Assembly (NCBI GenBank): GCA_027943245.1
Contig: JANDJZ010000044.1
Coordinates: 60,394 to 124,393 of the forward strand
Direction: 5' to 3'
Origin: Acanthamoeba sp. SK_2022b
Lineage: Eukaryota > Discosea > Longamoebia > Acanthamoebidae
Length of the DNA stretch: 64,000 nt
The translations under genes and the position numbers were made by a program. Positions 35,232 to 49,100 of the stretch are shown one piece after another (the stretch's first letter is position 1; each line of letters starts with the position of its first letter). Under the pieces are notes generated by a model. It ran no database searches and was not told the DNA's origin. It was given only the letters and a program-made list of their open reading frames with translations.

Positions 35232-38200
35232 TTACTCTTGAGACTTGGAGAGGACATACTGGCGAGCCTTCTCGCGCACGTGGCCGACGGACTCCTTGGT
35301 GCCGTGCTCCTTCTCGAACTTGAGGTATCGCTCGAAGAAGTAGCGCATCTTCTTCGACGACAGCTGGAGGGTTACTACCTTCTCGAACAGGTTCCGGATG
35401 GCCCCATGGTCGCCCAGCGAGAGCTCCATGTCGATGTAGATGCCCCAGATGTCCACCCGCTTGGGGTAGTTGCTCAAAATGCCCTCGAAGATCGTCCTGC
35501 CTCGCTCCGGCGATCCGTGCTTGAACTCCATCTGCGCCATCTTCGAGATCACGCCAATGTCTGCATGGTCATCGCCGTTAGTTGCTGTTCTATTTTTGGT
35601 ATTTATTTAAATAATGAATATTAAATGAATGATAATGTGGCGGCGACCACACGTACGCTTCTTCTTGGGAAGGACCTGGAGAGCCCGCTCGAGCACCTTG
35701 CGAGCGCCCTCGATGGAGTGGAGGTGCTTGAGGTGGAACTGCGAGTAGCGGAGCCAGATCTGCCAGCTGTGCTTGAACTTCTTGGTCATCGCCTTGTAGA
35801 GCTCCTCCGCCAGCTGAACAACATCAACACCATCACCGATAACCAGGAAGATCAGCACAAGGCACTCGAGAATGAGTGCTACGCAAGCACGCCCACACGC
35901 ACCTTGTACTGTTCGCTGCGCTCGTAGATGCCGACAAGCTGGATGTTGACGGTCTTGGGATCGTTGTAGGTCAGGGCGCGCTGGAAGACCTTCATGAGCG
36001 ACTCGTTGGAGCCGTGCTTGTTCTCCAGGTTCATCAGGGCGACCCACACGTTCAGCTTCTCCTGTTCCTCGCGGAAGTTGATACGCTTGAGCGCCCTCTC
36101 CGCGATCTCTCTGGCCTTGTCGATCTCCGCGATCGACAACTTTTGTCCGATACCGACACACGCACGCAAAAACGCGTTAACATATGCACGCGGAGTTGGT
36201 TGGGGTTGGTTGGAGTGAGTCGTGGCAGGTACCTGGAAGGCCATGTACTTGATCCACAGGAAGGAGGAGTTAGGGGAGGCTAGGAGCAGCTTCTCGTAGT
36301 CGTCGGGCGTCTTGGGGAGCGCCTCGGCCAAGAGCTCGTCCTCCTTGGCGGCGAGCTCCTCCTCTTCGGCCGCCCGCTGCGCCTTCTTGGCGCGCTTCTT
36401 CTTGCCCTTCTTCTCCTCGATCTCGATCTCCTCCTCGTTCTCCTTGGCCTCGTCGTCGTCCGCCGCAGCCTTGGCGTCCCTCTTCCTCTTCTTGGACTCG
36501 ACGGGACCCGCCTTCACCGGCGTTGCGTCGCCCCAGTCGAAGCCGACCGGCGCCAGGCCTTCGACCTTCATGTCGTCGCCGTCATCCTCCTCCTCCTCCT
36601 CCTCCTCTTCGTCTTCTTCATCATCTTCGTCCTCCTCTTCGTCCTCGTCGCTCTTTGACACGACAAGAAGACTCTCTTCATCATCGTCGCTGTCCTGCAG
36701 CATGCCTTCCACAGAGTCATCGAGCTCCTTCTTGGCCTGTGGAGTGGGAGCAAAGTATGAGCCATGAGCCTCGATCGCAGGTTTTGGTCTGTGCCGACCA
36801 GAGAGTCCATGAGAAGAGTGAGAGAGCGTGTGGGATACCTTCTTGCTCTTTCGCTTCTGCTTGGGCGCGGCGACCTCTTCGTCGCTCGAGTCGGGGTCGC
36901 CCTCGAAGTGAGAGGGCTTGAGGGAAACCTCGAAGCGCTGTCGCTCGGGATCGATCTTGATGATCAGGGCCTTCACGACGTCGCCCTCCTTGTAGTACCT
37001 GGCGGGGTGGTCGATGAAGTCGTCGGAGAGCTCGGAGATGCGACACAGGCCAGTCAGTTTGCTCCCCTTGATCTGCACGAAGAGGCTCTTCTCCTTCACG
37101 GCCTGGATGGTGCCCTTGACCTTCATCCCCTCCTTCAGGTCACCAAACGCGAGCTTCTGCTTCGAGGACCTCGTGCCCAGCGTCAAGTCGATCTTGGCTA
37201 CGTTCTCTGCAATAGTAGTGCGGGAAAAAAAAAGTGAGCGCGAGAAGGGTCGCGGAGAGGAGAGGGGAGGGGAGGGGTGACGCACTCTTCCTCTTGCCGA
37301 TGAACTTGACCTTGGCCTCGACCAGCTTGCCCACGGGGAAAGCGGCGCTGATCTTCTTGACGGGCGATGGGCCGAGCTCGCGCCGAACGATGCGGCCGCT
37401 GAGGGACCTGCTCAGCGCCACAAAGACCGCGCTTGTCGAAGTCTCAGTGACGTAGCCGCGAACCATCTTGCCCACGGACAGATCGTCCACCGACTCGATC
37501 TCGGGGAACGGTAGTTGCTGCAGAACGCGACGGATGAGCGACAACGCTCTGCAACATGAACCAGAGGGGCCTGGAGGGCGAGCTGTTGAAAAACACGAAC
37601 CTCCTTGGGCACTTGCAGGTTGTTGACGCGAGACGGGCGGAGCGAGAGATCGATCTTGTTGCCCTTGGCGGCCAACACATAGCACTCCCTGATGTCGCCG
37701 TCCTTGAGGTCTGGTGGTGGTGGTAGTAGTAGCAGTTGTAGGATGGGCGCGACACAGGTCGGTCAACAGATTGATTCCGTAAAGGGCGGGTAATGCAAAA
37801 CACACGCAACACAACACAACACACGTACCGGCAAGAGGGTTCTCGGTGAAGTCATCGACGATGTCGGTGATGTACGCGCGTCCGTAGGTGTGGGGCGAGA
37901 GCTGCATGTTAACGCCGATACCCGGCTGCAGCTTAGACACGCGGCCCAGAACGACCGTTCCCGGCTTGACCTCGGTGCCCTTCTGTTGTGCGCCACAGGA
38001 TCGCGTTGCAAAAGAGGGAGGGGGTTGGTCCCATCTGCATGTGTGGTCTGGTGGGACACGGAGGGCGTACGTTGGGAATGAGGGAAAGATCGAGCACGTT
38101 CTTCTGCGCGTCCACATGCTTGACGTAGCATGTAACGGCAGTGCCAGCCGTGTACTTGTCTGTAAATCCGGTAGACAAATTAATGAAAAGGTGAGCAAGA

Positions 38201-41200
38201 TAAAACACGCAGACAAGAGTAAAGAGAAAGAGCAAACCAGAGAGGTCACGAAGATCCTTGGCGTTGTTGGACATGTCCAAGATGAAGGCGCGTCCTTTGA
38301 GGATGCAGGTGATGGAGATCCACACGCCGTCGGGCGTCACGCGTTCCACCACGCCCAGCAGTTTTTGGCCCTGCAGTGTGACCGGGGGGGGGGTCAATGA
38401 CACCACGCCGCAAGAAAGCCGCAGAAGGGCCGAACACGCACCACGCTGAGGGTCTCTAGGGTCCTGCGGGGGGCAACTTGGCCCTCGCCGAGTGCGAGAT
38501 CGGCCGGGCGGACGCTGAGGTCCACAGAGCGTGAGGTGACGGGGTTCTGATGCGAGATGGGCAGCAGCCTGTGCTTGGCCCTCACAACGACGTCCAGAAC
38601 CTTGGCCTGCACGCGCTCGCCGATCTGCACACAGCAACAACAACAGTGCGGCGTATCAGCATCGAACCGCATGCGTGATGCGTTGAGGAGGAGGGCGCGT
38701 ACCTGGTACTTGAGCAGAGGGTTGGCAATACCGTTCAGCTGAGAGATGTCATCGGCAATCTCGGTGATGTGAATGCGGCCTGAGTGATCCAGATGGATGC
38801 CATCAGCCGCCCATGCTCGGTCGATTCGCAGACTATCCCAACAGCGCTCGGGTCATAGGAGGATGGGGGACGCGGAACCGTACCTCGGATATGCGCGCCC
38901 AGCGAGACGTTGAGCTGAGTGGGCAAGACAGAGGTGATCTTGGCTTCAACCATGTTGCCGGCCTTCAGGTCGGTCACCGTTTCGACGCCTGGATGACCGT
39001 AAGTTATTGGGGGGAGGGTAACAACGAGAAGGTTTGTGGGGGGAACAAGACGCACCCTTCTTCTTTCCCTCCGCCTTCTCGATCTTGGAGAGGAGCAACA
39101 GCACACGGCCGTTGGGGGTCGTGGGAACCTGCAGATCAAACAGAGCGGAAGGCGTTAGGAAGAGGAAGGGGTTGTCTGAAGACAACGAGACGTTAGTGAC
39201 GCACCTCCTTGACGATGGCCTTGCACTTTTGCTGGATGATGAACGTGGAGAAGGGATCGGTGTGCTGGGTGTTGAGGTCCTTGGTGGAGACATAGCCGAC
39301 CTGGACGCCCGGTTTGGTCGAGGGAATGGAGACGACGAGGTAGGAGCCCTTGATCAGCTCCACCCTGCTCTCCACTTCATCGCCGACCTTGAGACCCGCA
39401 GGCTCCTCTGCATCCTGCCCGCCCTTGGACTTCCGCTTGCCCTTCTTCTTCGGGGCGTGGGAGCCGGCAGGAAGCGCGGCCTCAACCAGCTCCGGCTGGA
39501 GCGACACGTCGACGATGTAGCGCTGCTTGTCGATGTCCAGCACCACGACCTTGACCTTGGCGCCCTCGGTCAGCTCTTCATTATCGTCCTGTGGCCAAGG
39601 CAAACAAACGAGGAACGTGAGAAGAGATCCACAACAACATAATTGATAAAATATACAAAGAAATATAAAACACGGAAAAAAGGCAACCAAATAACTGGCG
39701 GAGGGGCCAAGTACGGGGATCTGGTCCTTGACAGCAAAACCGGTGACATTGGGATCGGCAAAGGTGAGCACGGCACCAAAGTCCTTGAGGATCTTGATGG
39801 TGGCCTCGACGCACGCGCCGATCTCGAAGGGCGACCAGTTCACCTTCGGCTTGGGCGCGGCACCCTCGGGCTTGGAGCTGGCGATGGCCTCCTCCTCCGC
39901 GAAGTAGGCTTGGAGGAAGGAGACCGAGGTGTTGGGACCGCACTGCGAGGGCTTCAGCGAGAGGTTGAGCTTGTCGCCCGTGTTGTCGACTACGCACGCC
40001 CTGACGGACTGCCCCACGGTGAACCTCTTCTTGAGGTCGTCGAGAGGCCCATCCACGAGGTTCGTAACGTAGGCGAGACCGGTGACGCGATTGGCGAACT
40101 CTACAAAGCAACCGTAGGTCTCGATACCACGAATGACGCCCTGCGCGTGAGAGAAAAGAGATGGAGAGAGAATCAGCTTTGCTAAGTGGCACAAGTGTTT
40201 GGTAGGAATGAGAGCTGTGCGTACGGGGACGATCATGCCGCTCTTCAAGTCCTCCTTGGCAAAAACAAGGTTGCCCGCCTTGGCCGCCTCGATGAGGCTG
40301 GTCTTGCACGAGAGGACAATCTTCCTCTGCGCCTCGTTCTTGCTCCACACGACCATCTGCTTCAGCACCAATCCCTTCGCGATGGTGGCCCTGATGGCCT
40401 CGCAGTGGGCCACGTGGTCAGACAGATGAACGTCGGGGAGCACGCCGGCGATTTCTCCGCTCAGCTCAACTCGGGTAGCACCCTCGATCAGGTACTTGAC
40501 TGTACCGCTGACAATCTGTGATGATTGTCGAGTCACAACGCCAACGTTTAGCCTGCGATCACAGCGGGCTGAGAGAAGCGAATCTACGTACGCTTCCCAC
40601 TTTCAGCTCGTTCCAGTTGTACGCCTCCCTCTCTACGGCCTCCGGCTTTTGCTTTTTCTGTAAATCAGAAGGAGAAGAGCGTGAGGAGTCGAACACCCGA
40701 TAGCTGCAGTAGAAGCAGGGAGACGAGATCATACCAGGAAGGAGAGCGAGATACGCTTCTTCTGGGCATCGCACGTGAGAACGTGACACTTAACGACCTG
40801 GCCCACCGTGTAGATCTTCTCGGGGTTGTCGACAAAGGAGTTGCTCAACTGGCTCAGCCCGACGAGACCGGTGACGCCGTTGAAGAAGGTGACGAACACA
40901 CCGTATTCCTGCACGCGAAAGAAAGAGGGATGAGATTGAGGAGGGAGGAGGAGGAAGAGGAGGCCTAGATGAAAAACCTTGACTGAGGAGACGAAGCCGT
41001 GCGACTGCACACCGGGCTCGGCTTCCTCGTACGAAGTGATCACCGGCAGGTCAGAGGAGACCAGCGACTTCTTGCAAGTTACAATCACCTTGTTGGCGGT
41101 TGAGTCCACAGAAAGCGCCTGTTTATACGTCAAGCTGGCTGAGAAAATGGTCCAATTTCACACAATAAAAGGGAGTCCTTTGTACCTTGCACTTGATCGT

Positions 41201-43573
41201 GTCGCCTATCTTGAAGTGGGCCGCAGGGTTCTGCAGCTGAGTAATGTCGGACATGTGCTGCGAGGGGCAGAAGGCTTTGATGGACTTGGTGAGAGAAATA
41301 ACCATTCCCTTGGGCACCAGCTCCAAGATGACTCCCTACATGGATTCCAATACAGACGGCAGTTGTTTGTGAGCTTTTTTTCACATTCACATGCGACTAA
41401 GGCGTTCAGACTTACCTTGAGCTTCTTTCCAATGGGAATATCCTCTCGGCGTAGGAAGGCGAGGTCGAGTATCGACTGCTTCGTAGCAGCGGCGACAACT
41501 CCCTCAAAACGGTCGAGGCCCAGGACACGGCAGACGACTTCGCGCCCGACCGGGAACTTCTTCACGAGCTTCTCCACCGGCTCGTCCGAGATCAGGTTGG
41601 TCTAGCGAATCGATCAAGAGTTAGAGCCCGCGCGAAAGTGGCGTGGGAGGGAATGGCAGCTTACAGGAACGCAGGCCGTTTGGGCAGGCTCAGTGGGCAA
41701 CTCAAGGAAGAGCCCATTGTACTTGTCCACCCTGGTGACTTTGGCCGCCTCGAAACGCTTCCCGATGTGCGCGACCTCGGGGAACTGGTAGGGCCGGTAC
41801 TGGACAATGTGCGGGAGCAAGCTGATCGAGGTGGTCTTGTTCTCATAGTCAACGTGCACGATGCGACCCACAACCTGTGGCGTTGTGACCCATTTCGTTA
41901 AGGAGATAATTTGAGATCTCATTGGGCAGGCGCAACAGGGCCAAGTACCTTCTTGTCCTCGGGATAAGAGGCGCTCAATTTGGCCAGTGGGCAAGCAACA
42001 TGCTGAGCGCTCACAGTGCCTCCGAAGTAACCCAGGAACTGGAGGAAAAGGCCTTGCTTGTAGACTTTCTTGACCTGCAAGGGCAGTGGTTAGGCGCCTA
42101 CCGTTGGTGGGAGGGGGGGGGGGCTGGTGGGCGCGTAGGCAGCGTACCTGCGCATTGACAAGCATGCCGGCCCTGAGTGTCTGGATGGTGAGAACGTTTT
42201 CGTCCTTGGTGACAGCGGTGCTGAACTTGGCCGGATCGTAGCGGAGTGTGACTGTTTTGTTCTCACGTTTGACTGACTCCACGACGCAAGCAACGGGCTG
42301 GCCCACAACGAGCTGATCCGCTCGAGAGGTTTCGCTGTCATCGTCTGCAATGAGAGGAAAAAAACAGAGCTCGAAGTTACAAGAGAGGCACTTGGCGGAA
42401 GCACAAGAAAAGCAGTACCCTCAGTCGTCTCGGTAGAATCCTTTACCAAGAAGCCCGTGTATTCTGTTGTTCCAAATGAGATGATGTACCCGTGATCCTC
42501 CACGCTCTTGACGCTCCCGTGAATGGCCTTCAAGAGCAATATAAAATTGATAGTGATGATGATGAGGCGTTAGTGCACGTGGGAGAGCGTGCTCAACGTG
42601 TAAGAAGGCAATGTACCATGCCGGGTGTGATGTTGCCGATGTTCAGGTTCTGGTTCATGAGAGAGGGACGTAGCGACAACACGAGAGTCTTTTTGTTGCC
42701 CTTTTGACGTTCCTCCAGAGCCTTGACTATGCACGGCACGAGCTGGCCAGGCTTGAAGAAGGCGGACATCTTGGGCAAAGCGTCATCCTGGTAGGAAAGC
42801 AATGCCGGATGAGCCACGGTGAGACACAATGTTTGCGAAGTATTATGAGAGTGGGTAATGTACCTCATCGTCGACTTTGCTGGCCAAGAGCTCACTGAGC
42901 GTGTCGGTCACTTCGGTAATGGGCACGACGCCAGAAAGCCCACCCGGCAGAGTGAGATGCATTTTGAAGTCCTTGACGCTGGACACAGCACCAAGAAGTG
43001 ACATGCCAGGAGCCAAGTTCTGTAAGAGGAGAGTCGTAGTGAGAAATCCATCTGTTTCCTATCATTCAGTGGCCCAGCCAAGCCTAGCGGCTAAAGCCTG
43101 CAACTCAGTGTGAGTGTTGCGTTGCCATACGGCCCACGCAGCTCACATGGTTGATAATCATTCACGTTTCAGCTCCGGGTTTGTGGTTTATAGTATAGGT
43201 GGGGACTTTAACGTTTGTTTGAGCCATTACGCTACGTCGTGGTAGGTGTTGGAGTGAGCACCTTGAATCGGAGATGTTCGATGGTTTTAGGGAAATTGAA
43301 CGCAGTAACGGAGCTGGCAAGTCCGGCATCTGCGGGAGCGCCGTCATCCTCATCGTCAGAAACCCTGCGCTTCTTTTTTGTGCTCTTCTTGGCCGGGCTT
43401 TTGGCATTCTTCTTGCCCTTGCCCGATTTAATCTCGAACAGAAAATCGGAATCGGCCTGTTTGTGGATTTTCTTCACTTCGAGGGGCGTAACGGCACTTC
43501 CACCTCCTCTCGGCAGATCTTCGTCTTCCATCTTTCTCTTCTTTGCCGCTGTAGCATCCTGGCGCTTCGACAT
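35232..43573 (-). CDS. RRP5: rRNA biogenesis protein RRP5 (PDCD11), S1 repeats plus HAT repeats
   Basis: A nucleolar scaffold needed for both small- and large-subunit pre-rRNA cleavage. The ATG at 43573 gives 'MSKRQDATAAKKRKMEDED', a basic nuclear leader. More than eight S1 RNA-binding modules follow in tandem, for example 'GSVKSVEDHGYIISFG' (about 42520-42470), 'VGRIVHVDYENKTTSISLL' (41870-41815), 'GVFVTFFNGVTGLVGLSQL' (40910-40850), 'GVIRGIETYGCFVEF' (40145-40095), 'ATIKILKDFGAVLTFAD' (39810-39750) and 'KGTIQAVKEKSLFVQIKG' (37115-37060). A long acidic and Lys-rich spacer lies at 36720-36340. The C-terminal half-a-TPR (HAT) repeats include 'LASPNSSFLWIKYMAFQ' (about 36280-36240), 'WLRYSQFHLKHLHSIEGARK' and 'FEGILSNYPKRVDIWGIYI'. 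The stop is at 35232. Order and size match yeast and human RRP5. It is interrupted by many introns and divergent from the Rac gene. Confidence 0.93.
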
Positions 43574-43916
43574 TCTCGGGAGGTGCGCACAAAATCGGAG
43601 CCGTACACAGAAATCTCTCTCTCTCCGCAAACCTTTACAACAAGCCGCCCACCAAACAGAGAAGAATGTTAGAAACGTAGAAAATTGGCGCATGCTTATC
43701 ATATTTCAGCAATTACAGGCCGTCGCGGCCGATTGGCTACGCAACGTTTTCGTACGCCGTTAGCCGAAACGAGCCTTCCTTTCGCGCTGCGCAACAAGGC
43801 AAAAGCAAAGGCGGGAGGGAGATTCTTTCTGATTTCAGCAGGCTACGCGCAGTTGAATCGAAGTGATTTGATTGTTGTGGAGGAGACGAACGACTTCATA
43901 ATTATTATAAACCAAG
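43574..43916. promoter_or_regulatory. shared upstream region, RRP5 (-) / Rac GTPase (+)
   Basis: 343 bases between divergent starts. The right part just before the Rac ATG is A/T-rich ('cataattattataaacc'). No coding frame of host character lies here. Confidence 0.5.
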
Positions 43917-44805
43917 ATGGCCATGCAGAACGTCAAGTGCGTCGTCGTCGGTACGTTGATCTTCATCCTGCCACTTTTTGGCCTCAATCCATTAGCTCGG
44001 GGGTTTATTAGCACTGCGTCGTACGACATTCATGAAGTTGAACCTTCTTCTTGGGACACACAGGTGACGGCGCCGTCGGTAAAACCTCGCTTCTCATCTC
44101 TTACACCGAGAACAGATTCCCCGTTGACTACGTGCCCACGGTGCGTCTCTCTGCTACAACCACCCCTTTTTCCAATGCTATTCTGAACCTGGCCGCCCCA
44201 TTATGCAGGTGTTCGACAACTTCACCACCGGCGTAGAGGTTGATGGAAAGCTCATCAACTTTGCTCTTTGGGATACTGGTACTCCTTCATTCCCTTGATG
44301 GAGAGGGGGGGGGGATAATTGAGCGAGGCATTCTGTTTGTGCCCGGCAACCATGATTAATTTCTGACGTGCAATGGGTTTTCTTCACAGCTGGCCAGGAG
44401 GAGTACGCCAGACTCAGGGCGCTGAGCTACCCGGAGACGGATGTGTTCCTTCTCTGCTTCTCCGTCGTGTCCCCGGCAAGCTTCGACAACATCAAGACCA
44501 AGTGGTACCCCGAGATCAGCCACCACTGCCCCGGCGCGAAATGCATCCTCGTGGGCACCAAGATCGATTTGAGGGAAGACAAGGCCACGATGGAAAGCCT
44601 CAAGGGAGAGAAGGCCCCAACACCCGACATGGGCAAGAAGATGGCGGAGGACATCGGCGCGGAGGCCTATTTTGAATGCTCGGCGCTGACACAGGAGGGA
44701 TTGAAGAGAGTGTTCGAGGAGGCCATCAGAGCAGTCATTGGCAGACCCGACAAGCCATCTGGACCCGCCAAGCCCAAGAAGGAGAAGAAATGCCTTCTGT
44801 TCTAG
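43917..44805 (+). CDS. Rac/Rho-family small GTPase
   Basis: A molecular switch for actin dynamics. '[11 protein letters not shown]' begins exon 1. The first intron splits the glycine codon before the P-loop '[17 protein letters not shown]'. Switch I is '[13 protein letters not shown]', also crossing an intron, and switch II is '[18 protein letters not shown]' with the catalytic Gln. '[10 protein letters not shown]' is the guanine-specificity motif in Rho-type form (TKxD), and '[18 protein letters not shown]' is the SAL motif. The Rho insert helix ('[18 protein letters not shown]') is present. The tail is polybasic ('[11 protein letters not shown]') with a CAAX box, so prenylation and membrane anchoring are expected; the final Phe suggests geranylgeranylation. 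Three introns. Closest in style to Rac1 of amoebae and animals. A partner GAP gene lies about 9 kb upstream. Confidence 0.97.
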
Positions 44806-45123
44806 AGTGCGCCCTCTTCTCTTCGCTTCTCCCAGCCAGGCAATTCAATCTCGTCATTCGATTCCAGGCTTCCCACACAGCTACTCTCTTCTCTTCCACT
44901 CCGTCCTCGACTATTGCTCTTCTTCCTATCTCCTTCATATTCCTGTAAGATACACTCGATGATGATGTTACAACAATTCCATGAGGGTTGTGGCAAATGT
45001 TTGTTTTTCATCTCCTCATCTCACTTGCATAGCATTTATTTGCCTTAGCAACATGTTTGTAACACCACTCAGGGTAAAAGAAAAAAAAAGGATCTTTTTA
45101 TCATTTTATTTTGCCAAGCGAAG
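44806..45123. other. intergenic between the Rac and GYF genes
   Basis: 318 bases: pyrimidine-rich 3' flank of Rac, then an A/T-rich stretch with a 9-A run near 45080 just before the GYF gene. No coding frame seen. Confidence 0.5.
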
Positions 45124-45902
45124 ATGGAGCCAGCGAGGGAGTCGCCACCGCCCGAAACAACCAACAATGTAAGGACAGATGAAAATGCTCAGGCCGCAAC
45201 TGAAGAAGCTGCAGCGCAGGAGGGAGTCGCGCCTGCCCCTGCACCTGCAGCTGCGGCTGCCGCACCGGTCGAAGAGGGGTGGGTGTACCTGGATGACACG
45301 GGAGCAGAGAGGGGACCGTTCACGCTGCAGGAAATGTTGACGTGGTGGAACTGCAACCTCCTCCGAGCCGACCTTCAGGTCAAGCGCCAGTCGGAGGAAC
45401 AATTCACAGATCTTTCAGCTCGCCCCGAATTCAATCCACAGCTCTACTACGAGACCTACTACGCTCACTACTACTATGCGCAGCAACAGCAGCAGCAAGA
45501 CTATTCCAATTACAGCAACGCGGCTCCTCCTGTCGAAGCTGCAACTACAGCCGAGGCAGCGGCCGACCCTGACAAAGAGCTGGCGGCTCGGCTGATGGCC
45601 GAGGACTACAGCCAAGTCGGCACCTTCAACGCACGCACGGGCAGGTAGGCCACTTGATATGACCTGCTCACCCAGCATCGGCTGAGCGAGCGTTTACATG
45701 CGTGTGTGTCAGGTTTCAGGCCAAGCGGAAGGGCTGGGATGACCCGGCGGGGCGACAGATCGCGCACTACTTTGACGAGCAGCAGTGGCAGCAGCAGTGC
45801 ACCACGCCCAAGAAGGTGAAGCTCTCCAAGAAGGCCATCAAGCAGTTCAAGGAGAAGAAAAAGAACAAGAAGAAGACCCCCAGCTACCTGCTTGGGGACT
45901 AA
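45124..45902 (+). CDS. GYF-like domain protein
   Basis: GYF domains bind proline-rich peptides, often in splicing or translational-repression complexes. The ATG at 45124 starts an Ala/Pro/Glu-rich leader (1-50). Residues 52-100 form the domain: 'GWVYLDDTGAERGPFTLQEM' followed by 'LTWWNCNLLRADLQVKR'. The W-x-Y, GPF and WW positions match the family, in which the name-giving 'GYF' itself varies. A Tyr/Gln-rich low-complexity stretch follows ('YYETYYAHYYYAQQQQQQ'). After a single intron (about 45645-45712) comes the Lys-rich end ('LSKKAIKQFKEKKKNKKK') and the stop at 45900-45902. The basic tail suggests RNA binding or nuclear location. Specific partners cannot be named. Confidence 0.8.
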
Positions 45903-46122
45903 CCGCCACCCAAACACATACACAAACTTGTAAAGAGACACAACGCCCAACACATTTCCCACACTATGTTGTGGTGATGGTCTTTATTTTGTCCAAGGTG
46001 GGGGCCTGTCCCGATGAGGCAGACCAGAGGGTCACCGGTCGATGTACAAAACCAAATAAATTAAACGAGAAAAGAGGCAGAGAAGAAGACAGAGAAGGAG
46101 AGAGAGTGGCCGCGCAGCTCGA

Positions 46123-49100
46123 CTATGTACCCTGGCCACCGAGGAAAGGGGTGTTGGCCGGCGAGTAGGCCATTCGTGGACGGGGCGCCACTGGCCTCAG
46201 TGGCGAGTCTGAAAAGCACAGAAGAAAATTATAATGTTAGGCGTGGCGGCGATGAGACACCGCAAATGGAGAGGGGAGCGCACTGATGCTGTGGCTGTAG
46301 CTGGAACGCGGGGTGAGCCCATGCGAGTAGGGAGTTTGGGGGAATGCCCCCGGGGTTCCAGGCACGGGTTGCGGGACCGCTGCGGCGGGCTTGAGCCGGC
46401 GGGCGATCCAGAGGGCGGACAGGACGAGCGCGCCCAGGGCGGTCAGCGCGCCGATGCCCAACAGCGTGAGCACCACCGCTTCGGGCAGGAAGGGAACGTG
46501 CGGCGCGGCCTGATCCGTCGCCTTGCCGGCGGTCACCAGGGCTGTCTCACCGTAGTTGACCGTGACATACTCTTTCTGTTCGTGTGCGACGCACAAGGCA
46601 ACGAAACAGGGCGTGAGCGTTGGCCATTCGGCATCGGGCCGGACGCAAATGATTATAGTGGGTTGGTGGCACCAACCTGTTCCGTGTGGGGATTCTCGAG
46701 GATGATCTGAACGTTCTGTAGCTCCTTGCGGGTGTCCTCAGCAGTGATCTCGTAGACCATCTTGTCGGTGTTGGGGTCGGCCGAGATTCTCTTGGCGCTG
46801 ATGCGGTCGTCGGTTGAGCGCAGGTGGAGGTTGGCCTTGGTCCTCACCTCGAGGCGAGCCGTCTTGCTGCCGATCGGGATCGTGATCTTCACAGCGCGCA
46901 ATGGGTCAGAACCATTAGAACATCACCACACGAGACCTTGCGCACAACGCGCACTCGCACGCGCGGAGGAGCTATCATTCGTCGTACCGTTGTGGGCGTG
47001 ACGACAATGAACGCCGGCAGGTACTCCACGACCTCCGTGTGCGTATAGTTGTATGTCTGCTTGGCATCGGAAACGCGCACGATCAAGTGGATGCTGTCGA
47101 TGAATCGGATCTTGAGCGAGGCCGGGGTGTGGGGACGGATCACGCAGTAGTCCTCGCCTGTGGCCAGATCCTGCACGGCGGACGCGGTGGCCCATTCGCT
47201 CTCGGCGACGCTACAGGAGAGGAAGATGTTGTGCTTCACGCGGGCGCTCGACTTGAGCTGCCTGTTGCTGGCGGTGTAGTAGGTGACGCCAAAGCGGTAC
47301 TCCTCGACCTCTCCGGTGACCGGATCCTTGACATTAGTGACCAGCACCCTGCCCTCGGGCTTCACAATCGCCTTGCCCACTTGCTCGACAGACGCCTCGG
47401 TGAAGGTGTGCACGCCCGTGCTGTTGTAGAAGACGTGCGTCTTGCCGATGTTGCGAGCCGTAGCCACGCCAGACTGATGGTGAATGCTGCACACGAAGCA
47501 CCGCCATGCCTCCAGTTAGCCACCCAGAGGCCACCAACAGTTGCCGAAACATGGCCAAGGGCCGGAACCTGAGTACTCGCTCGTCCTCGGAGCTCCAGAT
47601 ACCGCCGCCGGTGCCCTCGAGCTTATGCGCCAGCTCGAAGTGGATGCTGCCGCCCTTGTGGACGACCGGCTCAGAGGGAGTGATGCCATGGCCGACTTGG
47701 AACTGTCCACCACGCAGTTAACGATACGGTATGAGGTACTCGTCGACGTGTCATGCAGAGGATTGGGGGGGGGGGGAAGATGAGTTGGCGCAGTAGCGGA
47801 ACCTTGACGTAGTCGTCGAGCGGAATGCTCTTGGAGTTGGTGTACACACGAAGGATGGCCTCACCGGGACGAAGGGCTTCCACCTGTACCGATTCATTGG
47901 TTTTGCCGGGGCTCACGCTGATGACGTTGATCACATCGAGATCATAACTGAACTCGAAGTTGCCCGTGCTACTAAAGGCTCTCCCTTCGTCGTCGCGCAG
48001 GATGATGTTGAAGTCCATCACGGCGCCGACAGGCAACTGCACGCCACAAAGCCGGATGAGGGAGCGGTGCGAGCGAAGGCGGCATACAAGCAAATGGGGG
48101 GGGGGGAGAGAGAGAGAGGCAAACAACGGCGGGGCGTACTTGGTCGTAGATGACAGAGGACGGGAGCAGCTGCAGCTGGTGGACGGGCTTGACAACCACC
48201 TTGACCACAACGGACTGATGCTCCGAGTCGTCCGAAATAAGGATGTAGGCTTCTCCCGAGGTGTTCCCCGTGATGAGAAGGCCGTTGCCCTTCTCCTCAA
48301 TCACAGCAATCTGCAGGTGATGGTGGTAAGGAGGCGAAATAGGTCAACACACAAAAAATTAAAAACATTAATTGAAAAGGAGTAACAGCAAAGGTGGAAC
48401 AGCTGGAGATATCTTACCTGGTTGACGGCAGCATTGGAGGTCATGTGCTCGAGGGCTGCATGTCCGAAGGCGATGATCTGCTGGCAGTCGGCGGGCGTGG
48501 GCTGTTCGCTGAGAAGGCGGTAGTGGAGCTTGCCCGTGGCGTCCTTGTTCGTACGAATGGAGAACTGCGACGAGTGGGTCAACAGCAGCTCGGCTGGCGT
48601 GAAGAGCACCAGGCCATCGATCACTTCCACTTGCAGCGTTGCCGTCCAGGCCTCGGTGCCGTCGGCGGTCACGCTGATGCGAGCGATGCCCGCTTTCTTG
48701 GCCTGAACGCGCACAGAGAAGCCGTGCTCCTTCTCCAGCGAAACACCAGCTGACAAGGGAATAGACAAGTGAGTATTGGTAGCAAGAAACTGCGGAAAGA
48801 GCAGCAGCGAAGGCCCACCTTCTTTGTAAATGGGCACCATGGCGGCAACGCTTGGGTCAGAGGACTCCCAGCTGAAGGCGATGCCAACAGCTCCCAGAGT
48901 GAACGGAGTTTCACCGTCGGGACCAATCACGCGAACAGTCATCTCCGTGCCGACGATCAGGCGGTTCGTGTTGCTGTGAATACGAATTCCTGCAAACCAT
49001 AGCGACGGGCAAAAGAACAAAGGAAAGGGTTAATCGTTACGATTAACGTTTGTGATGCGGCTGCGGACACCAGTACCTGAGAGCGGGCGCACAGTGACGT

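Noticed and set aside
35879..37285. 468-codon frame as an independent acidic protein
   Set aside because: Part of RRP5: S1 end, acidic spacer and first HAT repeats with an in-frame intron read through.
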